DNA of 64,000 bases from Primorskyibacter aestuariivivens (GCF_028023675.1 NZ_JAQIOZ010000014.1:58531-122530), one strand, 5' to 3'. Positions 7,958 to 16,331 are shown, counted from the first letter of the stretch. Translations and numbers: made by a program. The notes: a model not told the origin generated them from the sequence alone.

Positions 7958-8693
7958 TTTTCTCCGGCAGAATGGCTGGCTCTCTGAGAGCAGTGGCCCG
8001 CGCTATGTCCAGTTGCGGCGGCGGCTTGAAGACGGCATAGCCTCCGGCATACTGCCTCCGAATTCCTCGCTGCCGCCCGAGCGTGAGCTGGCCGAGATCA
8101 CCGACCTGTCTCGTGTCACCGTGCGCAAGGCGATCCAGGAACTGGTCCGCGACGGGCTTGTGGAACAACGCCAGGGATCCGGGACATTCATCCTCGAGCC
8201 AGTCGCCAAGATGGAACAGTCGCTGTCGCATCTCACATCCTTTACCGAAGACATGTCCCGACGCGGCATGGATACGACGTCGAAATGGCTGGAACGGGGC
8301 GTGTTCATTCCGACCGAAAGGGAAGCGGAGGTGCTGGGGCTGAGCGAGGGCGAAGAGGTCGCCCGGATTTACCGCCTGCGCGAAGCCGGTGGTCGTCCCA
8401 TGGCGCTGGAACGGGCTTCGCTCCCGCTCGACATCCTGCCCAATCCGCTGGAGGTTCAGACGTCGCTCTACGAGGTTCTTGACCGGCTGGGAATGCGTCC
8501 CGTTCGGGCGGTGCAGAGAATTTCTGCTATCAACCTGGAGCCCCGCGAAGCTGACCTTCTTGGAGTTGTCGAAGGCGCTGCGGGCCTGAGCATCGAGCGT
8601 GTTTCCTATCTGCACAGTGGCCGGGTTGCAGAACTCACCCGCTCTCTCTATCGCGGCGACGCTTATGATTTCGTCGCTGAATTGCGCCTCTGA
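7944..8693 (+). CDS. GntR-family transcriptional regulator with UTRA domain (NagR/HutC-like)
   Basis: The 249-residue cytoplasmic regulator has an N-terminal winged helix, about residues 20-85. It includes LPPERELAEITDLSRVTVRKAI and ends in GLVEQRQGSGTF. A C-terminal UTRA effector domain follows (about 105-240, with ERASLPLDILPNP and ELTRSLYRGDAYDF). The HutC subfamily with UTRA senses small sugars or histidine intermediates. The YvoA/NagR and DasR members sense GlcN-6-P or GlcNAc-6-P, so this protein probably controls the whole divergent locus. It overlaps the kinase gene by 14 bp, with an AGGAG site inside the kinase coding sequence. Confidence 0.9.
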   Translation: MNAVDFLRQNGWLSESSGPRYVQLRRRLEDGIASGILPPNSSLPPERELAEITDLSRVTVRKAIQELVRDGLVEQRQGSGTFILEPVAKMEQSLSHLTSFTEDMSRRGMDTTSKWLERGVFIPTEREAEVLGLSEGEEVARIYRLREAGGRPMALERASLPLDILPNPLEVQTSLYEVLDRLGMRPVRAVQRISAINLEPREADLLGVVEGAAGLSIERVSYLHSGRVAELTRSLYRGDAYDFVAELRL

Positions 8694-8713
8694 AAACAGA
8701 AAGGCAAACTGAA

Positions 8714-9742
8714 ATGTCCATGAAATCCACTCAGATGCGTGCCGAAATCCTTGAGATTTCCGATGCCGTCGACCGGCTCCTTTCGCAAGGAAACGGTGCC
8801 ATATCCGCAGCAGCCGAAAAGGCGCGCGCAGCCAATCCGCGTTATCTGATCTCTGTCGCACGCGGATCGTCCGATCACGCCTGTTCCTTCCTGAAATATG
8901 CCAGCGAGCTTATCCTGCGTCGGCCCATGGCGTCTGTTGGACCGTCGGTCAAATCGATCTATGACGTGGATCTCGACGCAGCGGGGGCAGTCTGCCTGTC
9001 GGTGTCGCAATCGGGCCAGAGCCCGGACATTGTGCGCATGACCGAAAGCCTGCGCGCTGGCGGCGCAATCACGGTGGCCATAACCAATAATGATCAATCG
9101 CGGCTGGCGCAGGCCGCAGACACCACTTTGGCCATTCACGCCGGTCCCGAACTTAGCGTCGCGGCGACCAAAACCTTTGTAACATCTCTGGTGGCCGGTC
9201 TCTGGCTGATTGCCGAGATCAAGGGGGATGATGAGCTGATAAAGGCCATTCGCGCTTTGCCCGGTCACCTGGACCGGGCCACGCGGTGCGATTGGTCCGC
9301 AGCAGCCGCGGCAATAGACGGATCTTCGCTCTTTACATTGGGTCGGGGGCCGTCTTGGGCGATCTCGAACGAAGCTGCTTTGAAATTCAAGGAGACTTGT
9401 CTCATTCATGCCGAAAGCTATTCCTCGGCCGAAGTTTTGCATGGCCCCGTGTCCATTGTCGGACAGGGGTTTCCGGTCATCGCCTTCGCCGCAGGCGACG
9501 CCGGCGGGGCGAGCGTTGCTGAGACCGCAGACGCGCTGGCCGAGAAAGGCGCACGGGTCTTCGCCACGAGCGAGACCGTGACACAGGCTACGCCGCTTCC
9601 GCATGTTCCGACCGGGCACTGGCTCACCGATCCGATCGCGGCCATTGTGTCTTTCTATGGTATGGTCGAAGCGGTTGCTGTCGCCCGTGGCATCAACCCT
9701 GACGCACCACGTCACCTTAACAAAGTGACCGAAACCGTATGA
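8714..9742 (+). CDS. Double-SIS-domain glucosamine-6-phosphate deaminase (NagB-II type)
   Basis: The 342-residue protein contains two SIS domains and no glutaminase domain. It resembles the isomerase half of GlmS: ISVARGSSDHACSFLKY and SVSQSGQSPDI in the first SIS, LGRGPSWAISNEAALKFKET and ESYSSAEVLHGP in the second, and a GlmS-like C-terminus DAPRHLNKVTETV. Such stand-alone isomerase-like proteins act as GlcN-6-P deaminases, giving fructose-6-P and ammonia, and replace the unrelated NagB-I. It ends in a 4-bp overlap with nagA, fitting the NagA then deaminase order of reactions. Confidence 0.88.
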   Translation: MSMKSTQMRAEILEISDAVDRLLSQGNGAISAAAEKARAANPRYLISVARGSSDHACSFLKYASELILRRPMASVGPSVKSIYDVDLDAAGAVCLSVSQSGQSPDIVRMTESLRAGGAITVAITNNDQSRLAQAADTTLAIHAGPELSVAATKTFVTSLVAGLWLIAEIKGDDELIKAIRALPGHLDRATRCDWSAAAAAIDGSSLFTLGRGPSWAISNEAALKFKETCLIHAESYSSAEVLHGPVSIVGQGFPVIAFAAGDAGGASVAETADALAEKGARVFATSETVTQATPLPHVPTGHWLTDPIAAIVSFYGMVEAVAVARGINPDAPRHLNKVTETV

Positions 9743-10887
9743 CAGAGGTTGCGCAAATCTTTCGTAACGGGCGCGTCTTTGATGGGACGCGGCTTCGGGA
9801 CGGGCTTGCGCTGCGATTCGCAGCCGGGCACCTCGACGCAATCGGTCCAGACGAAGATGTCACCCGGGACGGCGAGATCATTGACCTTGGCGGCGATATT
9901 GTCAGCCCGGGCTATGTGGATTTGCAGGTCAATGGCGGTGATGGCGTGATGTTCAACGACGATCCGTCTGTCGAAACGCTACGACGTATCGCGTCTGCAC
10001 ATCGAAAGCTGGGCGTCAGGGCGCTCTTGCCAACACTGATCACCGACACAAGAGACAAGACGCGCGCAGCCATTGCAGCCGCCACGGAAGCCATCAAAGC
10101 CGATGTGCCCGGTATCGCGGGCCTGCATCTTGAAGGACCCCATCTGTCGGTTGAGCGCAAAGGAGCGCATGATCCCGCGCTCATCCGCCCGATGGACCGG
10201 GACGATCTGGATGCGTTGCTGACCGCCGCCGAGGCTCTGCCCGTCCTTAAGGTCACGATTGCCCCTGAAAATGTGGCGGAAGAGCAGGTGCGTGTTCTCT
10301 CAGACGCCGGCGTTCTGGTATCGCTTGGCCACACTGATGCCGGGTACGACAGATGCCGACGATATTTCGCCGCCGGTGCGCGCTGTGCCACGCATCTCTT
10401 CAACGCGATGAGCCAGTTGGGCAACCGGGAGCCGGGGCTTGTCGGAGCCGTGCTCGCCGATGGACATGTGTCCTGCGGTCTCATCGCAGACGCGGTGCAC
10501 GTACATCCCGAAACCATGCGTGCGGCTTGGGCAGCAAAGGCGGGCCCGGGGCGCATTTTCCTTGTGAGCGATGCTATGGCCGTCGCCGGAACCGATTGTA
10601 CCCAGTTTGAACTGGGCGGGCGACGCATACGCCGAAGCAACGGTATCTTGACCTTGTCGGACGGAACACTGGCAGGCGCCGATCTTGATCTGACAACAGC
10701 GGTACGCATTATGGTCGAAAAAGTGGGCGTCCCGGTCGAGACGGCGTTGCAGGCGGCAACCAGTGTTCCGGCAGCATTGGTCGGTCTTTCCTTGCCCTCT
10801 TTCGAGTCCGGGCGCGGCATGCAATCGGACATGATCCGCTTGTCGGCGGACTTGAAAACGGTCTCAAATCTGGCTTTGAGCGGCTAG
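9739..10887 (+). CDS. nagA: N-acetylglucosamine-6-phosphate deacetylase
   Basis: NagA removes acetate from GlcNAc-6-P to give GlcN-6-P. The 382 residues form an amidohydrolase TIM barrel flanked by a small beta domain. The first motif reads GYVDLQVNGGDG, with Gln and Asn replacing the HxH pair, as in the mononuclear E. coli-type enzyme. Then come GLHLEGPHL (metal Glu), SLGHTDAGYDRC, THLFNAMSQLGNREPG and LVSDAMAVAGT (catalytic Asp). It is the terminal gene of the plus-strand operon, coupled to the deaminase by an ATGA overlap and followed by a perfect hairpin. Confidence 0.95.
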   Translation: MTEVAQIFRNGRVFDGTRLRDGLALRFAAGHLDAIGPDEDVTRDGEIIDLGGDIVSPGYVDLQVNGGDGVMFNDDPSVETLRRIASAHRKLGVRALLPTLITDTRDKTRAAIAAATEAIKADVPGIAGLHLEGPHLSVERKGAHDPALIRPMDRDDLDALLTAAEALPVLKVTIAPENVAEEQVRVLSDAGVLVSLGHTDAGYDRCRRYFAAGARCATHLFNAMSQLGNREPGLVGAVLADGHVSCGLIADAVHVHPETMRAAWAAKAGPGRIFLVSDAMAVAGTDCTQFELGGRRIRRSNGILTLSDGTLAGADLDLTTAVRIMVEKVGVPVETALQAATSVPAALVGLSLPSFESGRGMQSDMIRLSADLKTVSNLALSG

Positions 10888-10891
10888 TAAT

Positions 10892-10920
10892 TGTATTTCT
10901 CAGGCCGCCTGAGAAATACA
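10892..10920 (+). terminator. Hairpin downstream of nagA
   Basis: A perfect 13-bp inverted repeat (TGTATTTCTCAGG and its complement) has a 3-nt loop and begins 4 nt after the nagA stop codon. There is no T-run after it, so it may act as a weak or Rho-assisted terminator, or as an mRNA 3'-protecting stem. Confidence 0.6.
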
Positions 10921-11117
10921 GTTGCCATCACGGATCACGCCGTGCTTCTGGCGAGTCCCGATGAAGCACGGCTTCATTCAGGCGGACGAGGCCACATCCA
11001 GTTACGTCATGTCCAAAGCAATGCGACGGTCAAGATTTAGGCAGGTTGTCCACGATCCCCTTTCCTCGGCAGTCATACCGCGCGTCATGTTTGACAGACC
11101 GGCAGACCTGCCGAACC

Positions 11118-12902
11118 ATGAATGACGACGATCCGAACGCACCCAATATGCAAGAGATGATGAAACAAGGCTTTTCCAGGCGACTGCATGATTTGTTGAT
11201 ACAAATATATCCGGACCACGACCAGTCGGATCTGGCTGAACGGATAACCGAGGCGTTCTGGCCGCCGCACAGTCACGCGCGCAAAATCGGCCGCAAACCG
11301 GGCAATGGTCTTTGGTCGGAAAAGGACAGCGTCCTGATCACCTATGGCAATTCTGTCGAGGATCAGACGCACAAGCCGCTTGATGTGTTGCATGATTTTC
11401 TGATCCGCCACCTGCGAGGCGTGGTAAACGGCGTTCACATCCTGCCCTTCTTTCCATTCACTTCGGATGACGGGTTTGCCGTGTCGGATTATTACAGCGT
11501 CAGCACGCAGCTAGGCGACTGGTCCGATATCACGCGTATTGCCGGTGACTTCCACCTGATGTCGGACCTTGTGCTCAACCATGTCTCCAGCCAGGGGGCG
11601 TGGTTCAGCAATTACCTGCAGGGCAAAGCCCCTCATGACAGGTTCTTTTTCGAGGCCTCGCCCGAGGATGACCTCGCCCCCGTTGTGCGTCCGAGAACGA
11701 CCCCCTTGCTCCGCCAAGTCACGACCAGCGAGGGAGAGCGACACGTCTGGTGCACGTTCAGCCATGATCAGGTCGATCTGGATTTCCGCAACCCGGAGGT
11801 GCTGATCGAAATGCTGCGCATCATACGGCTGCATATCGACAAGGGCGTGCGCATCCTGCGGCTGGATGCGGTGGCCTTTGTCTGGAAGGAAATCGGCACA
11901 AGCTGCATTCACCTTCCCCAGACCCATGCCATCGTTCAGCTTTTGAGATTAATGTGTGACTACGCCACGGAAACAGTGGTGCTGCTGACGGAAACGAATG
12001 TGCCGCGCAGCGAAAACCTCAGCTATTTTGGCAACCGCGACGAAGCGCATGCGGTTTATAACTTCACGCTGCCACCGCTGATCCTGCATGCGATGCAGTC
12101 CGGAACCGCGCGCTACCTGCGCGAATGGCAGGCGGCGATGCCCCCGGCACAACTGGGATGCGCCTATCTGAACTTCACGGCAAGCCATGACGGGATCGGT
12201 ATGCGACCGGCCGAAGGTGTATTGCCCCCCGAGGAAAAGGCGCGGATGATCGACACGGTGCGTGGGTTGGGCGGGCTGGTGTCGATGCGCGCCCTGCCGA
12301 ATGGCGGCGAAGAGCCGTATGAACTTAACTGCAGCTATTTCGAGGCAATGCGCGGCACCTTTGCGGGCGAGGATCACTACCAGCTTGCGCGGTTCATCTG
12401 CTCGCAGACGATCGTAATGTCGCTCGAAGGTATCCCGGCTTTCTACATCCACTCCTTCCTCGCGACGCCAAACGATCACGAGGCAGTCGAACGGCGCGGA
12501 ATGAACCGTGCGATCAACCGGCACCGCTGGCATTATCCTGACCTGCTGTCGCGACTGGCCGATCCCGGATCAGATCAGTCTCGGGTGCTGTCCGAGATGT
12601 CGCGGCGTCTGCGCATACGTGCGCGCCAACCTGCCTTTCATCCGAATGCCACGCAGTTCACTCTACGGCTTGATGATCGGGTGTTCGGAATATGGCGGCA
12701 AAGTCTGGACAGAAGCCAGTCCATCTTTGCCCTGCACAATGTGTCGCCGGAGGAGGTCAGGATCAGCCCGACCGAAATCAACCTGATCGCTGACGAAGCC
12801 TGGAAGGATGCTCTGACCGGGGAAACTTTTGGTGCGAACGCATCGGAATTCGTGCTGGCCCCCTATCAATGCCGATGGATCACGAATGTTCAGCGGCGGT
12901 GA
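11118..12902 (+). CDS. GH13 sugar phosphorylase, probable glucosylglycerate phosphorylase
   Basis: The 594-residue cytoplasmic GH13 enzyme is of the sucrose-phosphorylase subfamily (GH13_18). Barrel motifs are DLVLNHVSSQG, ILRLDAVAF (nucleophile Asp), LLTETNVP (acid/base Glu) and TASHDGIG (stabilising Asp). This subfamily includes sucrose, glucosylglycerol and glucosylglycerate phosphorylases. The adjacent GpgS-like and MPGP-like genes make 2-O-glucosylglycerate the best guess: phosphate plus glucosylglycerate gives glucose-1-P plus glycerate. The start is uncertain: ATG 11118 has no clear ribosome site, and the frame is open to 11046. The 3' end overlaps the convergent gpgS gene by 23 bp. 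Confidence 0.82.
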   Translation: MNDDDPNAPNMQEMMKQGFSRRLHDLLIQIYPDHDQSDLAERITEAFWPPHSHARKIGRKPGNGLWSEKDSVLITYGNSVEDQTHKPLDVLHDFLIRHLRGVVNGVHILPFFPFTSDDGFAVSDYYSVSTQLGDWSDITRIAGDFHLMSDLVLNHVSSQGAWFSNYLQGKAPHDRFFFEASPEDDLAPVVRPRTTPLLRQVTTSEGERHVWCTFSHDQVDLDFRNPEVLIEMLRIIRLHIDKGVRILRLDAVAFVWKEIGTSCIHLPQTHAIVQLLRLMCDYATETVVLLTETNVPRSENLSYFGNRDEAHAVYNFTLPPLILHAMQSGTARYLREWQAAMPPAQLGCAYLNFTASHDGIGMRPAEGVLPPEEKARMIDTVRGLGGLVSMRALPNGGEEPYELNCSYFEAMRGTFAGEDHYQLARFICSQTIVMSLEGIPAFYIHSFLATPNDHEAVERRGMNRAINRHRWHYPDLLSRLADPGSDQSRVLSEMSRRLRIRARQPAFHPNATQFTLRLDDRVFGIWRQSLDRSQSIFALHNVSPEEVRISPTEINLIADEAWKDALTGETFGANASEFVLAPYQCRWITNVQRR

Positions 12903-14115
12903 ATTCCGCCTGGTCCTGATCGACCGCGCGGCTCAGGTCTGACAGGAACTGCGCATCCGCCGCGTGGACGCGGTTCCATGTCGGGATAAAGGGTGTTTCG
13001 TGCGGATTGTCGAGGAACACCTGCCCGGCGCGGATGATGTTTTCGGCAAAGAGCTCTATGGCTTTCTCTTCCTTGTGGCGGTCCAGCTCCAACCCGTTCA
13101 TCTTCGCATCTGTGTAATACCCTTCCAGCAAGTCCAGCGCCGAGCGATAGTAGGTCGCTTTGAGCGTGCGGAAGGTGTTGGGCGTAAACACGGTGCCGTC
13201 AGCGGCGAGCTTGCGGAAAATCGCCTTGCAAATATCGGTGGACATGCGGCTCAGCCCCTTGTTGGTGTCCTCGGGCGACAGGTCCTGATGCTTGTGGTCG
13301 TAATTGTCCGCGATCTCGACCTGACACACGGATTTCGGTGCCATGTTACGCCAGGCCTCGGACAGAACCCCGATTTCCAACCCCCAGTCGGACGGGATGC
13401 GCAGGTCCGGCAGCGGGGCGGTCCGGATGGCAAATTCTCCCGAGAGCGGGTATCTGAAGCTGCGCAGGTAATCGATATAATCCCGGTCGCCGATCACCTT
13501 TTTCAGGGCGATGAGCAAAGGGCTGACCAGAAGCCGTGTCACGCGGCCATTGAGTTTTCCGTTGCCAATGCGCGGGTAAAACCCTTTGGCCAACTGATAT
13601 GGAAAGGTCGGGTTGACCACCGGGTATACCATCCGATCCAGCATCTCGCGCTTGTAAGTCACGATATCACAGTCATGGATGGCCATGACTGAACTGTCCG
13701 CACAGGCCAGAAGATACCCGATGCAGGACCAGACATTCTTGCCCTTGCCCGGTTCCTGCGGCGCAAGGTCGAGATGTTGCAGCCTTTGGTGCATCTGTTG
13801 CAGGCGCGGGCTGTCATTCCAGATCACCACATGCTGTTGGGGCAAGGTGGAAAAGAACGACCGCGCGTGCCGGAATTGCGCCTCATCGGCCTGATCAAGC
13901 CCGATGATGACACGGTGCAGATATGAGACCTGTGCCAGCTCCGCCAAAATAGCGGGTAAGGCCGGTCCCTCCAGTTCCGAGCAAAGACAGGGCAGGATGA
14001 GGGTGACCTTGCGCGTTTCGGCATAAACCGCGATTTCGTGCACGAGCTGCGCGGGAGGGCGACTTCTCAGGTTGTGGAGCGTCGTGATGTTACCGTTTTG
14101 GTGAAAATCTGTCAT
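12880..14115 (-). CDS. GT81-like glycosyltransferase, probable glucosyl-3-phosphoglycerate synthase
   Basis: The 411-residue protein opens with LILPCLCSELEGPALPAIL, the nucleotide-sugar-binding beginning characteristic of GpgS. It then carries HDCDIVTYKREML (a DxD-like metal site), LSGEFAIRT and PSDWGLEIGVLSEA. GpgS transfers glucose from an NDP-glucose to 3-phosphoglycerate, making glucosyl-3-phosphoglycerate, the precursor of the compatible solute glucosylglycerate. The ATG at 14115 has a GGAG site upstream. It lies 22 bp downstream of the phosphatase gene and converges with the phosphorylase gene, so synthesis and breakdown genes are on opposite strands. Confidence 0.83.
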   Translation of the reverse strand: MTDFHQNGNITTLHNLRSRPPAQLVHEIAVYAETRKVTLILPCLCSELEGPALPAILAELAQVSYLHRVIIGLDQADEAQFRHARSFFSTLPQQHVVIWNDSPRLQQMHQRLQHLDLAPQEPGKGKNVWSCIGYLLACADSSVMAIHDCDIVTYKREMLDRMVYPVVNPTFPYQLAKGFYPRIGNGKLNGRVTRLLVSPLLIALKKVIGDRDYIDYLRSFRYPLSGEFAIRTAPLPDLRIPSDWGLEIGVLSEAWRNMAPKSVCQVEIADNYDHKHQDLSPEDTNKGLSRMSTDICKAIFRKLAADGTVFTPNTFRTLKATYYRSALDLLEGYYTDAKMNGLELDRHKEEKAIELFAENIIRAGQVFLDNPHETPFIPTWNRVHAADAQFLSDLSRAVDQDQAEFTAAEHS

Positions 14116-14137
14116 TCAGGGCTCCGCTTGCATTGTG

Positions 14138-14902
14138 TCATGGCTCCGCTGTGAGGGTCAGAATTGCCTCTGACCACCCCTTGGGGCCTTCCAGTATTGT
14201 TCGCATGATCCGGTGTTCGTCTTCCGGGCGCAAAGCGGGGAAGGGGGCGCCGTGCCGGTTGGCGATGATGACCCCGGTATCAGCTGCCAGGATCATTTCC
14301 AGATCATTCGGCGCATCGCCCAGCGCGATCGTCCGCACCGGGTTCAGCTGTTTTGTGATTTCCGCCATGGCGTCCGCTTTGGTTTTACCAAAAGATAAGG
14401 TCAGAAACCGCCCCCCTTGCCGAGCGTGCAGGCCATGCCGCGCGGCTGCATCCAGGAACGCGCGCAGCGCCTCTGGCGTTCCGGTCCAGACGCCCGGTTC
14501 GCTGAAGCGCCGGTCTCGGGCATTCCGTGATGCCCCTAGGCTGAGCCCGGTTATGTCGGCAACTTCCCGGTTGCTCATATCTGCGAAACCGATGAAACCG
14601 GGCGGCAATTGCGTCACGATCTTGCGAATGCGCGGGTAGTCTCCCGCGTCGGCAGGACCCGGCTGACCGGGCCAGAGCAGGCCAGCACCATTTTCTACAA
14701 TCGCCGGAAAATGTTCCAAGCCGAGGTTCCGCCTCAACCCGACCATCTCGGCAGCCGTCTTGCTGCTGGCCAGCACCAGCCCTGCACCCAGCTCTTTCAG
14801 ACGGTCGAGCCCCGGGCGCGCAGCGCGCCAGCTATAGCTTTGGTGATCCAGGAGCGTTCCATCGAGATCTGAAAAAACGAGCAGAGGCAGGCCGCGGGTC
14901 AT
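14138..14902 (-). CDS. HAD-IIB phosphatase, mannosyl/glucosyl-3-phosphoglycerate phosphatase-like
   Basis: The 254-residue Cof/MPGP-type HAD phosphatase shows motif I VFSDLDGTLLDH, motif II VLASSKTAAEM, the lysine in SFGKTKADAM and motif IV ALGDAPNDLEM. The cap segment and GFADMSNREVADITGLS are typical of mannosyl-3-phosphoglycerate phosphatases (YedP type). Next to a GpgS-like synthase it most likely dephosphorylates glucosyl-3-phosphoglycerate to glucosylglycerate. An upstream TTG two codons earlier (14908) is an alternative start. It heads the minus-strand pair with gpgS. Confidence 0.83.
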   Translation of the reverse strand: MTRGLPLLVFSDLDGTLLDHQSYSWRAARPGLDRLKELGAGLVLASSKTAAEMVGLRRNLGLEHFPAIVENGAGLLWPGQPGPADAGDYPRIRKIVTQLPPGFIGFADMSNREVADITGLSLGASRNARDRRFSEPGVWTGTPEALRAFLDAAARHGLHARQGGRFLTLSFGKTKADAMAEITKQLNPVRTIALGDAPNDLEMILAADTGVIIANRHGAPFPALRPEDEHRIMRTILEGPKGWSEAILTLTAEP

Positions 14903-14982
14903 GCACAAAAGTTTAGCAAAAAGGCTGCCCTATCCCCATCGCCAAGGTCATAGCCCGGTCTGACATCTGTCTTGATGCTCAA

Positions 14983-15132
14983 TTAATGCGCTGAGCGATC
15001 AATTTTACGCCGATCAGAAAACACATTCATGCGGCACATCCTTCCATCAACCTGGTGCTCGCTATGTGACTTCGCGGATAAAGGGGCGAGAGTGGCCATC
15101 TGCTGGTCAGTCAGCCAGAAATGATCGCTCAT
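14983..15132 (-). pseudogene. IS5-family-like transposase N-terminal remnant
   Basis: The fragment reads MSDHFWLTDQQMATLAPLSAKSH, close to the conserved N-terminus of IS5-group transposases (typically MSDLFWLTDEQMARLxPxFPKSxG). About 25 residues on the similarity fades and the frame stops at about 50 residues, with no downstream catalytic domain and no visible terminal inverted repeats. I read it as a decayed insertion-sequence scar between the glucosylglycerate genes and the winged-helix regulator. Confidence 0.6.
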
Positions 15133-15194
15133 GACAGGGCACCATTCTTTTTCAAAGACACAAACTGAAATGCGCGCATAAGCATCTGCCGCGT

Positions 15195-15914
15195 TCACAC
15201 CACGCGGATCACATCCTTGCCCACGGACAGCATATAGCCCCGCCGGGCGATGTTTTTCACTAAAAGTGCGCTGACCAGCTGATTGCCCAATCCGTCGCGC
15301 AGGCGCTTGATTCTTGTGGCGCCGGCGGCTTCTTCGCAGTCGGCTTCGGATTTGCCCGAGATCATCGCCTCGATCTGCGCGCCGGTCAGCACATCGTCAT
15401 CCATGCGCGCCTCGGCCAGAATGCAGAGCGTTTCCATGGCCGCATCGGTCAGTTTGAAATCCATGTTGTTCAGGTAGACCGTTTTCTCATCGCGGCTGAT
15501 CAGCAGCGAGGAGACCTGAATGCCCGATTGCTCTATCTGCGCCATGCGGCGGTTGAGCGTGATCAGCATGATCAGAAACACCAAAGATGCGATCAGGAGC
15601 GCGGTGGCAAAAACCAGCAGCACGAAGATCACCACGCGGTAAGAGGCCAGCACATCGGCAAAGGCCGTGCCCGACTGGGCCAGGATTTCCAGAAGCTTGA
15701 TTTCACTCAACCCTTCAGGGATGTCCGCCTCGACGAAGATATTCAGAACCTTCTGATTGAAAGCATCGGCATCGGGCAGGTTGATGAACAGCAACCCTGC
15801 CGCGACCAGCAGGATCCCGACAATGGCCGCCATGCCAAAGGCGACGACCCGCGCGCCCGACCGGCGCGCTTCAGTAGCGGAGGTAGTAGCTTCCTGCACT
15901 GCGCTTCCTCTCAT
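15195..15914 (-). CDS. Membrane-anchored winged-helix (OmpR-type) regulator
   Basis: The 239-residue protein has two membrane segments (about 22-45 and 93-119) enclosing a periplasmic segment of about 45 residues. A cytoplasmic C-terminal domain of about 105 residues follows. This domain ends in TRIKRLRDGLGNQLVSALLV and ARRGYMLSV, the recognition-helix and GY(x)L hairpin pattern of Trans_reg_C winged helices. The layout resembles membrane-bound regulators such as ToxR/CadC, but with the DNA-binding domain at the C-terminus. No sensor domain is recognised. The ATG at 15914 has an AAAGGGG site and lies 44 bp inside the preceding exported-protein gene. Confidence 0.75.
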   Translation of the reverse strand: MRGSAVQEATTSATEARRSGARVVAFGMAAIVGILLVAAGLLFINLPDADAFNQKVLNIFVEADIPEGLSEIKLLEILAQSGTAFADVLASYRVVIFVLLVFATALLIASLVFLIMLITLNRRMAQIEQSGIQVSSLLISRDEKTVYLNNMDFKLTDAAMETLCILAEARMDDDVLTGAQIEAMISGKSEADCEEAAGATRIKRLRDGLGNQLVSALLVKNIARRGYMLSVGKDVIRVV

Positions 15915-16161
15915 CCAGACCCCTTTCGTCAAAGACCGACAGCACCCGCCGCAAGGTCCAGCCCTGCGCGGCAAGCCGGGTCTCTAGCTGGGCCCAGGCG
16001 TTGCGTGTGCTGCAACTGCCGCTGATCTGGGCCACACCATAATGCAGGCGCAGGGGATTGTCTTTGCTTGCCTTGTAGTCGGCAAAACAGGCGGCGCTGG
16101 CCATGGCCGGGGTGGTGACCAACATGGCGGCTAGCGCCAGATATGCGAGAAAGCGTTTCAT
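15871..16161 (-). CDS. Small exported protein of unknown function
   Basis: The 96-residue product has a clear Sec signal peptide (MKRFLAYLALAAMLVTTPAMASA). The mature domain of about 72 residues has two cysteines (ACFADY, SGSCSTR) and an AWAQLETRLAAQGWTLRRVLSVFDERG segment. I do not recognise a family. Its 3' end overlaps the start of the membrane winged-helix gene by 44 bp, so the two are co-transcribed. The periplasmic product could be the ligand or partner of that regulator's periplasmic loop, which is only a hypothesis. Confidence 0.7.
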   Translation of the reverse strand: MKRFLAYLALAAMLVTTPAMASAACFADYKASKDNPLRLHYGVAQISGSCSTRNAWAQLETRLAAQGWTLRRVLSVFDERGLDERKRSAGSYYLRY

Positions 16162-16214
16162 GACACCAACGTGACCGTTCGTGCGATGTTTTTCAATAAC
16201 ATCAGGCGGCTGGC

Positions 16215-16240
16215 CCCCGTGTTATCGGATAACAACGGGG
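16215..16240. promoter_or_regulatory. Inverted repeat between divergent exported-protein genes
   Basis: CCCCGTGTTATC is followed by GATAACAACGGGG, a 12-bp inverted repeat with one extra base in the right arm. It lies in the 170-bp spacer between the exported-protein/regulator operon (minus strand) and the basic exported protein (plus strand). It could be an operator shared by both, perhaps of the membrane winged-helix regulator. Confidence 0.4.
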
Positions 16241-16331
16241 CGTTATTGCCTGTCTGAGCGGGTGCAGCCCAATCTTTTCCCATCGCTGATCCGGCACCTG
16301 TTCGGGTCAACCGGAAAAGAAAGGAAAAGTC

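Noticed and set aside
10922..11125. 67-codon open frame between nagA and the phosphorylase
   Set aside because: No ribosome site, no similarity, and composition unlike neighbouring genes; treated as intergenic.
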